Shown: positions 51,513-59,766 of the stretch, piece by piece
How positions within the stretch are numbered: the stretch's first letter is position 1
How the letters are laid out: every line of letters begins with the position of its first letter
Origin: Janthinobacterium sp. 1_2014MBL_MicDiv
GTDB taxonomy: Bacteria; Pseudomonadota; Gammaproteobacteria; Burkholderiales; Burkholderiaceae_D
NCBI RefSeq assembly: GCF_001865675.1
Contig: NZ_CP011319.1
Location: 62,001 to 126,000, forward strand
Length of the DNA stretch: 64,000 nucleotides
Reading direction: 5' to 3'
Notes under the pieces: generated by a model
The model's database searches: none
Seen by the model: the letters and a program-made list of their open reading frames with translations, nothing else
What the model was told of the DNA's origin: nothing
Made by a program: the position numbers and the translations under genes

Positions 51513-52985
51513 GTGAGCCAAACCCTGGTCCAGAAACTTTGCCGCACCAAGCCGATCGATACCACGGTCGAGTATGGTGAGGGCCTCAGCAGCAGCGGCT
51601 TGAGCCGATCCATCGGCCTGTTTTCCCTCACCATGATCGGCGTCGGCGCCACCATCGGCACGGGCATTTTCTTTACCATGGTCGAGGCCGTCCCTAAGGC
51701 GGGCCCGTCAGTCATCCTGTCGTTCCTGATCGCCGCCATCACGGCCGGCCTGACGGCCCTGTGCTATGCGGAGCTGTCGTTCCGCATTCCTGCCTCCGGT
51801 TCCTCGTATTCGTTCGCCTATGCCACCGTGGGCGAGTTTCTTGCCTTCATCATGGCCGCCTGCCTGTTGCTCGAATACGGGTTGGCGGGCAGCGCCGTAG
51901 CCATCGGCTGGTCGTCCTATCTGAATAACTTCCTGGAAAATGCCTTCGGCTGGCATATTCCGGAAATGCTGCGCACGCCGATGATTGTTTCCGGCCCGCA
52001 TGGCATGGAATTTCATGCCGGCCACATCAACCTGCCGCCCATCTTCCTGATCTGCATGTGCGGCTTCCTGCTGCTGCGCGGCGCCAAGGAATCGGCCCTG
52101 ATGAATGCCATCATGGTCATCATCAAGCTGGCGATCCTCGTGTTCTTCATCGTCATCGCGTTTTCCGGTTTTAATGCCGACAACTTCTTCCCCTTCTTCA
52201 ATGCCGACAACAGCAAGGGCTTTGCCGGCATGACGGGCGTGACGGCCGCCGCCGGCACCGTCTTCTTCTCGTTCATCGGCCTCGATACGGTGGCGACGGC
52301 GGGCGACGAGGTAAAAAATCCCACGCGCAATGTGCCGCGCGGCATCCTTGGTGCCTTGCTGATCGTCACCGTGTTTTATCTGCTGGTGGCCGTGGCCGCT
52401 CTCGGCGCGCAGCAGGCGAAACTGTTCGAAGGCCAGGAAGCGGGCCTGGCGGTGATTCTGCAAAACGTCACGGGCAAGACCTGGCCGGCGCTGGTGCTGT
52501 CGGCCGGCGCCGTTATTTCCGTCTTCAGCGTGACCCTGGTGACCATCTATGGCCAGACGCGCATCCTGTTTGCCGTCAGCCGCGATGGCCTGATTCCGAA
52601 ATCGTTCCAGAAAATCCACCCGCGTACCCTGGTGCCGGTCAGCAATACCATCATCGTCTGCCTGGTGGTGGCCGTGGTGGCCGGCACGGTGGACGCGACC
52701 TATCTGTGGGACATGGTCAGCATCGGCACCCTGACGGCCTTCATGGTGGTGTCGATCGCCGTGCCCGTGCTGCGCCACAAGCAGGGCGCGAACCGCATCG
52801 AAGGCTTCAGCGTGCCGTTCGGCCCGTATGTGATTCCCGGCTTGAGTGTGATGGCTTGCCTGTACATCATGCGGGACTTGCCGCATACGACGTTTGTCGT
52901 GTTCAGCGTGTGGATGGCCGTCACGGTGGCTATTTATTTCCTGTATAGCGTGCGGCATTCTCACCTGGGAAAACAGGCCAAATGA
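51513..52985 (+). CDS. Amino-acid permease, cationic (CAT/YfnA-like) APC branch
   Basis: A 490-residue permease of the APC superfamily with 12 or more segments. The N-terminal block LSRSIGLFSLTMIGVGATIGTGIFF carries the segment 1 GAxIGxG loop (given as GVGATIGTGIFF), and FSFIGLDTVATAGDEVKNPTRN is the segment 6/7 hallmark of the CAT group. CAT relatives carry cationic or broad amino acids; with an arginine island in the same region, arginine is plausible but unproven. The start is probably GTG 51513 (SQTLVQKLC), because AAAGGA is 6 bases before it; ATG 51507 and 51492 are alternatives. It has the long structured leader described separately. Confidence 0.87.
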   Translation: MSQTLVQKLCRTKPIDTTVEYGEGLSSSGLSRSIGLFSLTMIGVGATIGTGIFFTMVEAVPKAGPSVILSFLIAAITAGLTALCYAELSFRIPASGSSYSFAYATVGEFLAFIMAACLLLEYGLAGSAVAIGWSSYLNNFLENAFGWHIPEMLRTPMIVSGPHGMEFHAGHINLPPIFLICMCGFLLLRGAKESALMNAIMVIIKLAILVFFIVIAFSGFNADNFFPFFNADNSKGFAGMTGVTAAAGTVFFSFIGLDTVATAGDEVKNPTRNVPRGILGALLIVTVFYLLVAVAALGAQQAKLFEGQEAGLAVILQNVTGKTWPALVLSAGAVISVFSVTLVTIYGQTRILFAVSRDGLIPKSFQKIHPRTLVPVSNTIIVCLVVAVVAGTVDATYLWDMVSIGTLTAFMVVSIAVPVLRHKQGANRIEGFSVPFGPYVIPGLSVMACLYIMRDLPHTTFVVFSVWMAVTVAIYFLYSVRHSHLGKQAK

Positions 52986-53003
52986 TGCTGTGTTGTTGAC
53001 TCG

Positions 53004-53033
53004 AAACCGCCGCGCTTGCCGGCGGTTTTTTTT
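53004..53033 (+). terminator. Intrinsic terminator after the CAT-type permease
   Basis: AAACCGCCG/CGGCGGTTT stem with a short loop CGCTTGC and eight T, 18 bases after the stop. The next gene starts only 20 bases later, so it needs its own start signal or read-through. Confidence 0.9.
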
Positions 53034-53052
53034 ATTTCTAACCGGAAATTAC

Positions 53053-55014
53053 ATGATGAAAATAACTGATCTGGCCAGCTATGGCCTGCTGGCAAGCATG
53101 CTCCTTGGCGTGACGGTACAAGCAGCCCCCGCAGTGAAATCGGGCGCGGCCCCGGTCTTGCGCGACTATCGCGCCGTGGCCCTGTCGGGCAATGGCCAGC
53201 GCATCGTCGCCATCGAATCGAGCAAGGCTGGCGCCCAGCCGCAGCGCCCGCATGCGGCCATCGTCGTGCGCGATGCCGCCAACGGCGCCATCGTGCAAGA
53301 GTTCGACCCCTGCGCCGTGTGTTCTTACGACAAGCCCAGCTGGTCGCCCGATGGCCGTCAGCTGGCGTTCCTCGGTTATGACGCCAAAGCGGGCATGGCG
53401 CATCTGTACCTGGCCACGATGACACAGACGCAAGCCAAGGTATTGACCAGCATCAAAGGCGTGGCCAGCACGGCGCGCTGGTCGCCCGATGGCAAGCAGG
53501 TGGCCTTGCTGGCCACGGTGGGCGCGCGCAAGCTGGCCGGCGCCGTGGAAGCGGGCGCGCGCCAGGTGGGCGAAGTGGGCAGCGAAGACGATGCCCAGCG
53601 CATCGCCGTGGTGGCGGCCAGCGGCGGCGAGCTGCGTTTGCTGTCGCCGGCCGACACCTATGTGTATGAATACAACTGGACGCCCGATGGCCGCGGCTTC
53701 GTTGCCAGCAGCGCGCAAGGCAATGGCGACAGCAACTGGTGGGTCGCCAAACTCAGCCATATTGATGCGGGCACGGGTGCCTTGCGCGTGATCGCCGCGC
53801 CGGCCATGCAGCTGAACCTGCCTTCGGTCTCGCCGGATGGCAAGACGGTGGTCTTCATCGGCGGCCTGATGAGCGATTTCGGCTCCATCGGCGGCGATCT
53901 CTACACTGTGCCGCTGGCCGGCGGCACGCCGCGCAACCTCACGCCCGATTACCGCGGCACCTTCAACGGCGTCGTCTGGCGCGGCGCGGGCTTGCTGGCG
54001 ACGGCCCTGATCGACTCGCAGCTGGCGCTGGTGCCTGTCGATGCGCAAAATGGCCCCGCCCAGCCTGTGCTGCTCGGCGAACTCAGCAGCAGCGCGGCCG
54101 ATGGCCGTTTGTCGTTCAGCGCCGACGGCCGGCAGGCCGCCGCCGCACAGGAAGACTTTACGCACGCCAGCCACCTGGTGGCCGGGCCGGTCGGGCAGCT
54201 GAAAAAGATTACACAAGCCAATGACCAGTTTGCGCCGCAGGTGAGCGTGCAAAACGTGGGCTGGACGAATGAGCAATACCAGGTGCAAGGCTGGCTGCTG
54301 GGGCCGTTGAAGACGGAAGCGGGCAAGCAGTATCCGATGATCGTCAATGTGCATGGCGGACCGGGCGCGGCCGCCTCGCCCCGCTACGTGGAAGCGGCCA
54401 CCGTGATTCAGGAATTGACGCAGAAAGGCTACTTTGTCTTCCTGCCCAATCCGCGCGGCAGCTTTGGCCAGGGCCAGGCCTTTACGCGCGCCAACATGGC
54501 GGACTTTGGCGGCGGCGACTGGCGCGACATCCTGGCCGGCATCGATGCGGTGCAAAAGGTGGCGCCCGTCGATGGCCAGCGCCTGGGCCTGATAGGCCAT
54601 TCGTATGGCGGCTTCATGACCATGTGGGGCGTCACGCACAGCGACCGTTTCAAGGCGGCCGTGGCCGGCGCGGGCGTGTCGAACTGGATCAGCTATTACG
54701 GCCAGAACGGCATCAATCAGTGGATGATCCCGTTTTTCGGCGCTTCCGCGTATGACAAGCCGGACGTCTACCGCCGTGCTTCGCCCATCGAATCGATCAA
54801 GGCGGCGAAGACGCCGACCCTGATCTATGTGGGCGAGCGCGACGTGGAAACGCCGGCCGCCCAGTCGCTGGAATTCTGGCACGGCCTGCGCGCCATGGGC
54901 GTGCCGTCCAGCCTGTTCATCTACGATGGCGAAGGCCATTCCTTCCGCAAGCCGGAAAACCAGCGCGACTTGCAGAAGCGCACCATCGGCTGGTTCGAGC
55001 GGTATCTGAAGTAA
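53053..55014 (+). CDS. Exported S9-family prolyl oligopeptidase/dipeptidyl aminopeptidase
   Basis: A 653-residue serine peptidase with a signal peptide (MMKITDLASYGLLASMLLGV, cut near QAAPA). The N-terminal beta-propeller (residues ~40-370) shows TolB-like repeats such as KPSWSPDGRQLAFLG and TARWSPDGKQVALLA. The alpha/beta hydrolase domain has the triad Ser517 (GHSYGGFM), Asp597 (VGERDVETP) and His629 (GEGHSF). It cleaves short peptides, typically releasing dipeptides, outside the cytoplasm. It lies behind two amino-acid permeases and before other peptidases. Confidence 0.9.
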   Translation: MMKITDLASYGLLASMLLGVTVQAAPAVKSGAAPVLRDYRAVALSGNGQRIVAIESSKAGAQPQRPHAAIVVRDAANGAIVQEFDPCAVCSYDKPSWSPDGRQLAFLGYDAKAGMAHLYLATMTQTQAKVLTSIKGVASTARWSPDGKQVALLATVGARKLAGAVEAGARQVGEVGSEDDAQRIAVVAASGGELRLLSPADTYVYEYNWTPDGRGFVASSAQGNGDSNWWVAKLSHIDAGTGALRVIAAPAMQLNLPSVSPDGKTVVFIGGLMSDFGSIGGDLYTVPLAGGTPRNLTPDYRGTFNGVVWRGAGLLATALIDSQLALVPVDAQNGPAQPVLLGELSSSAADGRLSFSADGRQAAAAQEDFTHASHLVAGPVGQLKKITQANDQFAPQVSVQNVGWTNEQYQVQGWLLGPLKTEAGKQYPMIVNVHGGPGAAASPRYVEAATVIQELTQKGYFVFLPNPRGSFGQGQAFTRANMADFGGGDWRDILAGIDAVQKVAPVDGQRLGLIGHSYGGFMTMWGVTHSDRFKAAVAGAGVSNWISYYGQNGINQWMIPFFGASAYDKPDVYRRASPIESIKAAKTPTLIYVGERDVETPAAQSLEFWHGLRAMGVPSSLFIYDGEGHSFRKPENQRDLQKRTIGWFERYLK

Positions 55015-55025
55015 ATTCCCGCGGC

Positions 55026-57176
55026 CTAGCGCGGCGCCACGATATGCACGATCGCCGCGCTATGTATCACGATCTTGTCCGCATCGGCCTGCAACAGGCG
55101 GATGCGGCGCTGCACCAGCGGCCAGCCCGACCAGGCCACGTCGCTGACGGGCGGCGCGGGCGGTGCGGCCAGCGGCGCGCTGATGGCGGCCTTGTCGTCG
55201 AGCTGGTCGAGCGCGCGCGACAGGGTCAGACACACTTGCGTATGGCTGTGGCTGAGCAAGGCGTTGACGGGCGCGACAGGCAGCTGGCTGGCATGGCGTC
55301 CCAGGATGGAGCGCAGCGCCGCCACGTGGGCGACCAGCAGGTAGTTTTGCACGATGAACAGGTTGATGTCTTCCACGGCCCGCTGCTTGCTGGCTGGTTC
55401 GTCGAGCATGCGCACCAGCGCCGAGCTGAGCGCGGCCAGGCTGTCCATCAGGCGCTTGCGCTTGATGCGGTAGGCGAAGTCATCGAAACATTTGCCTTGC
55501 AGGAGCTCGAAGCTGGTTTGCATATAGCTCAGGTTAACGTTGAGCACCTGGCGCACCAGCCTTGGCAGGCTCTGGTATTCCCAGTTGGCCAGCACGAAGC
55601 TGAACACGGTGGCCACCGCCGCGCCGATCAGGGTGTCGATCAGGCGCTCGCTGACGAGATTCGGGTTGCTGGGCGCCACCAGATGCATTTGCAGCAAGAT
55701 CATCAGGCTGACGGCGATGGCCGTGTAGCGGTAGCGCAAGTAAATGAAGGTGGGCGTGGCCACGATGGAGAGGAACAGGATGGCCATCAGCACGATATTG
55801 CTGTGCACGAAGCGGATCACGATGGCGGTGATCACGCAGCCGATGATGGTGCCGATGATGCGGTCGGCGCGGCGCTGGCGCGTCATGCTGAAGGTAGGCC
55901 GCAGGATGATGACGATGGTGAGCACGATCCAGTAACTGTGCGCCGCGTACGGCAGCCAGTGGCCGATCAGCAATCCCACGGAAATGGCCATCGACACGCG
56001 CAGGGCGAAGCGGAAGACGGGCGAGTCCAGGCGCAGGTTGGCCAGCAGGGTCTTCAGTTCGTATTTTTGCTGCGACAAAAACGGCGCCATGTCCGCGCCG
56101 CTCCAGAACGGCACGTCGGCATAGACCTTTTGCGTGGCCAGGTGCAGCTCGCCGATCATCTTCAGGATGGCGCGAATCTTGTTGCGCTGTGCGCGCAGGG
56201 TCGCCAGCGCTTCCTGGGCGTTTTCTCCCTTCGCTTGCAGGCGGGCAATCTCGGCTTCGATGTCGGCCCATTCCTTGTCGTAGCTGATCTGCGCATACGA
56301 GGCGCGCTTGCGCGTGACGGCATACGCGACGGACTCGATGTCGCGCGCCGCCTTGTAGGCCAGGTCGTGCAAGGATTTCAAGACGTCGGAGTCGGCCAGG
56401 TGATGGCGCAGCAGCGCGTAATCGGTGTGCGTGGAAAGGATCAGCTCATATAGATCGAGCATGCACACGTGCACCTGCACGACGATCGCATCCTTGCTGT
56501 TTTTGTGGCTGCGGAGAATCAAGTCGCGCGACGCTTGCTGGCGGTCGGCCAGGATGCTTTGATGGCGCACCAGCTTGTTGAACTGCTCCGTCAGGTTGAA
56601 GCGCGTGTCGTAGAAATCGGCCTTGATGTTGATGTAGGCGGCCAGTTCGAACAGGGCTTCGGCCAGCACTTGCTGCTTGATGCGGTGGCGCAGGACCCAG
56701 GCGATGGCCATGGCGTAGGCCAGATAGATCAATCCCCCCAGCATGAACAGGCCCGCATGGTGGAACGATTGCTGCCATGTCATCTGATGCTCCATCGACA
56801 TGGTCATGATGAACAGGGCCGCCAGCTGCAAGGGCATGGATTTCTTGCCGTACACCACCATCATGCTGGCAAGGAAACTGACCAGTACCAGCACCGTCAT
56901 CAACAGCCACTGCACGGGGCCGCACAAGCTGATCAACAGGGTGACGGCGCTGCATAGCAGGACCGAGGCCAGCATCTCGTTGAACTTGTGGCGCAGCGGA
57001 CTGGGCATGTCCATCAAGGTCGTGCACAGGGCGCCGATGCACACTGTCATGGCGGTCGTGCTGTCGCTGATTTCCAGGGTCAGCAAGGTCAGGCCGACCA
57101 GGCCGATGGCCACGCGCAAGCCCAGGTAAAAATAATGGCTGTAAATAAAGGTGCGCAGGTTCAATGCGTAGTGCAT
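55026..57176 (-). CDS. FUSC-family membrane protein (YccS/YhfK-like)
   Basis: A 716-residue inner-membrane protein with two blocks of five or six membrane segments (residues ~15-165 and ~385-530) separated by a long cytoplasmic coiled part (e.g. DIEAEIARLQAKGENAQEALATLR region) and followed by a C-terminal soluble part. The FUSC motif HSYWIVLTIVIILRPTFSMT with RRADRIIGTIIGCV is the hallmark of the fusaric-acid-resistance/aromatic-acid efflux superfamily. Role as an exporter is inferred; substrate unknown. Start at 57176 (MHYALNLRTF) is supported by AAGG 7 bases upstream; the longer frame from 57200 is less likely. Confidence 0.86.
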   Translation of the reverse strand: MHYALNLRTFIYSHYFYLGLRVAIGLVGLTLLTLEISDSTTAMTVCIGALCTTLMDMPSPLRHKFNEMLASVLLCSAVTLLISLCGPVQWLLMTVLVLVSFLASMMVVYGKKSMPLQLAALFIMTMSMEHQMTWQQSFHHAGLFMLGGLIYLAYAMAIAWVLRHRIKQQVLAEALFELAAYINIKADFYDTRFNLTEQFNKLVRHQSILADRQQASRDLILRSHKNSKDAIVVQVHVCMLDLYELILSTHTDYALLRHHLADSDVLKSLHDLAYKAARDIESVAYAVTRKRASYAQISYDKEWADIEAEIARLQAKGENAQEALATLRAQRNKIRAILKMIGELHLATQKVYADVPFWSGADMAPFLSQQKYELKTLLANLRLDSPVFRFALRVSMAISVGLLIGHWLPYAAHSYWIVLTIVIILRPTFSMTRQRRADRIIGTIIGCVITAIVIRFVHSNIVLMAILFLSIVATPTFIYLRYRYTAIAVSLMILLQMHLVAPSNPNLVSERLIDTLIGAAVATVFSFVLANWEYQSLPRLVRQVLNVNLSYMQTSFELLQGKCFDDFAYRIKRKRLMDSLAALSSALVRMLDEPASKQRAVEDINLFIVQNYLLVAHVAALRSILGRHASQLPVAPVNALLSHSHTQVCLTLSRALDQLDDKAAISAPLAAPPAPPVSDVAWSGWPLVQRRIRLLQADADKIVIHSAAIVHIVAPR

Positions 57177-57266
57177 GGGTGTACCTTGTGGGTAGAGCAC
57201 AGAAAGAGGCGCCGCACCGGGGTCTCCGATGCGGCGCCAGGATATTGCATTCGCTACAGCCCGGAT

Positions 57267-58955
57267 TTACATCAGGGCGATCACTGGATAGCGTCGCCAT
57301 TCCGGCTCGGCGAAGCGCCGGCAGTTGGCGAAGATGAAATCGAGCACGGCTTCCTGATCGCTCAGCAAGGCCGGGTTGGCTGCTTTCCAGTCGGCAAACT
57401 TGGCGGCCAGCGCCGGCTCGTCGCGCAGCAGCTCGGATGCCATGTCTTCGAACACATAATTGGAAAACGCTTCTTTTTTCTCCAGCACGCTGTTGAAGAA
57501 ACCCCAGCGGAAGAAGCTGTCGTGCGCCTGCGGCTCCAGGGTTTCCACGGCGTAGCGGGCATTGTCCTGGTCCAGGGGCACCACGTAGTCGCCCGCTTGC
57601 AGCGTGAACTGGCCCGTGCGCGCTTCGACTTCGACCGTGTCGTGGAACATATGTCCCTCATAGGCCGTGGCGCGCGTGCCGACGGAGGCGATGTGGTAGT
57701 AGCGCGCCGTTACCGTCTGTTCGGCGGTGATGCGTGACATTTCGACGCCATTCCAGCGCAGGCGCTCGATGACTTCGCGCCAGGCTTGCGGCACCACATA
57801 GGCTTTCGGCGCGGCGATGGTCACATCCGCATCGAAACGGTTGTAATAGGCGATATCGCGTTCCCACGGCTGCGAGCGGTCATACGACAGGCGCTGGTAG
57901 TCGCCCAGCACGCTCGCCGTGTATTTGGCCGCGTAGCCCTTGAAGGGGAAGGTCGAAGGTTGTTCTTCGTTCATGGCCCAGTGGATGGGCCACTCGGCCT
58001 GCGTGCGGCCGGCGGCCTTGGCCTGGGCGCGCAGCTGCTTGATCTGTTCGCCGTGTTTGACCGTAAATGCCATCGTGATGTCGAGCAGGGCGCGCATGGA
58101 GGCGTAGCGGTCGGCAAAGGGCTTGAGCATATGCGTTTCCGGCATGAAACCGATGACATGATGCAGGGCCGCAAAACCCGTCGAAAAACGCGGTACTTCG
58201 AGGAATTCGGCGATGCCGTGGTCCGGGCTGTCCTTGACGGGATTCACGTAAGGACAGGTAGGCCAGCCGGCGCCTTCCATCTGCGCAAAGATGTGCGGCA
58301 GCATGGTGTCTTGCAGGAAGGGGCCCAGGCCATTGCCCAGCTTATCCGTCTGCGTGTGGATCAGGGTCATCGTGTACGGATAGTCGGCGCCGTTCGACGT
58401 GTGCGTGTCGACCATCACGTCCGGGTCCCAGCTTGTCAGCAGGCGGTTGAACACTTGCGCGTTCAGGCTGTCGCACTTGATGAAATCGCGGTTCAAGTCC
58501 AGGTGGCGGCTATTGCCGCGGAAACCGAATTGCTCCGGGCCATCCTGGTTCACGCGCGAGGTGTTGGCACGGTTCAGGCTGCCATCGACGTTGTAGATCG
58601 GAATGAACAGCAAGACCGTCCTGCCCAGCGCCGCCAGGCGTTCCGGTTCGGTGCACAGGTCGCGCACGATGGCCATGCAGGCGTCGATGCCTTCCGGTTC
58701 GCCCGGGTGGATGCCGTTGTTGTTGAAAAAGACGGTGCGGCCTTCGCGCTTGATTTGCTCGCGGTCAAAGACGCCATCGGCGCTGACGACGCCAGCGTGG
58801 ATGGGCACGCCCGAATCGGACAAGCCGATCTGTTCGAAGCGCAGCACGTGCGGATAGCGTGCGGCGAGATCTTTGTAGAAAGTGATGCATTCCAGCCAGG
58901 TCGTGGTCTGGTTGTGGTTACCGAGTTCGTAGGTCGTGCGCAAGTCTGATGGCAT
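57267..58955 (-). CDS. M14-family zinc carboxypeptidase
   Basis: A 562-residue metallopeptidase. The zinc site is H83-x-x-E86 in NNGIHPGEPEG with His185 in VDTHTSNG; Arg156 in RHLDLNRDF matches the substrate-positioning arginine of the family. It has no recognisable signal peptide from ATG 58955; starting at 59069 would add a non-signal tail, so it may act in the cytoplasm. M14 peptidases remove C-terminal residues from peptides; the substrate class is not readable. It is divergent from the 191-residue exported gene. Confidence 0.85.
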   Translation of the reverse strand: MPSDLRTTYELGNHNQTTTWLECITFYKDLAARYPHVLRFEQIGLSDSGVPIHAGVVSADGVFDREQIKREGRTVFFNNNGIHPGEPEGIDACMAIVRDLCTEPERLAALGRTVLLFIPIYNVDGSLNRANTSRVNQDGPEQFGFRGNSRHLDLNRDFIKCDSLNAQVFNRLLTSWDPDVMVDTHTSNGADYPYTMTLIHTQTDKLGNGLGPFLQDTMLPHIFAQMEGAGWPTCPYVNPVKDSPDHGIAEFLEVPRFSTGFAALHHVIGFMPETHMLKPFADRYASMRALLDITMAFTVKHGEQIKQLRAQAKAAGRTQAEWPIHWAMNEEQPSTFPFKGYAAKYTASVLGDYQRLSYDRSQPWERDIAYYNRFDADVTIAAPKAYVVPQAWREVIERLRWNGVEMSRITAEQTVTARYYHIASVGTRATAYEGHMFHDTVEVEARTGQFTLQAGDYVVPLDQDNARYAVETLEPQAHDSFFRWGFFNSVLEKKEAFSNYVFEDMASELLRDEPALAAKFADWKAANPALLSDQEAVLDFIFANCRRFAEPEWRRYPVIALM

Positions 58956-59109
58956 AGCGGTCTGAGTCTGGGAGGGGCAGGAAAAGCGCGCTGGGTAAGC
59001 ACGCCGCCGGGTTGTCAATTGTAGCACCGGCGCTCCGGCCTTGATGCGCCGCAGCGGCCCTGGGCCCAACTTGTGTTATGAATAGCGCATACACGCAAGC
59101 GGAGGCGGC

Positions 59110-59685
59110 ATGTGCAAGAGGCTGGCAGTGGCGATGGTGTTGTGCATCAGCCTGGCTACGCAGGCGGCGCCGCTGCGTTTGCCGGCCGCATCCGTGCCGG
59201 TGCCCGACGGCGGTTCCGTCACGGCGCTGGGGCAGGGCGCGCTGATACGTTACCGTGGCTGGCTGCTGGCCGTCGATGGCGCCGCAGCCGATGCGCGGGC
59301 CGACGTGCGCCTGGCGTCGGCCCGCGGACAGCGGGCGCCGCGCGCGCAGGCCGGGCGTGTGGCGCGCGACTTGCCCGTGTGGACGGCGTTCGAGCTCGTC
59401 AAGGGGGCTACGCGCTTGCGCATCACGGCGCTGCCGGGGCCAGGGTCGGATGAGGCGCCGGCCCTGCTGCTCGACTTCGGCGACGGCGATTACCGCATCG
59501 TCATTCCCGCCCATGCGCTCGCCCCGCCACAGCATGCGCAACTGGCGCAGCGCTTTCCCGGCGCCGACCTGGCCTTGCTGCTGCAGGAGGGCCGGCGCGT
59601 GATGTTGCCATTGGGAAGTAGTCGCGTGCAGGTGTTTGGCGCGGAGCAAGCCGTGCCCTACCGGTTTTCCAAGGTAAAACGCTAG
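59110..59685 (+). CDS. Exported 191-residue protein, possible degenerate metallo-beta-lactamase-like fold
   Basis: The protein has a signal peptide (MCKRLAVAMVLCISLATQAA) and no recognised domain. Its segment order, a strand-like YRGWLLAVDG, then LRITALPGPGSDEAPALLLD and FGDGDYRIVIPAHAL, loosely resembles MBL-fold hydrolases (xxGxxxLxDP ... TxxPxxHxxG ... SGDT), but the metal-binding HxHxDH is missing. If related, it would be a non-catalytic remnant or a binding protein. Otherwise unknown. The terminator after it belongs to the opposite strand. Confidence 0.55.
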   Translation: MCKRLAVAMVLCISLATQAAPLRLPAASVPVPDGGSVTALGQGALIRYRGWLLAVDGAAADARADVRLASARGQRAPRAQAGRVARDLPVWTAFELVKGATRLRITALPGPGSDEAPALLLDFGDGDYRIVIPAHALAPPQHAQLAQRFPGADLALLLQEGRRVMLPLGSSRVQVFGAEQAVPYRFSKVKR

Positions 59686-59690
59686 GCGAA

Positions 59691-59716
59691 AAAAAGCCAC
59701 TCCCGGGGGAGTGGCT
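59691..59716 (-). terminator. Terminator of the S46 peptidase gene (minus strand)
   Basis: Perfect 10-bp inverted repeat AGCCACTCCC/GGGAGTGGCT with a GG loop. On the minus strand it is followed by seven T, about 50 bases after the peptidase stop; on the plus strand it follows the exported gene without a T-run. Confidence 0.9.
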
Positions 59717-59766
59717 CAGGTGAAACGCGCCCGTTGCCGGGCTTGTTAGTTTTTGTTGTCAGGCAA

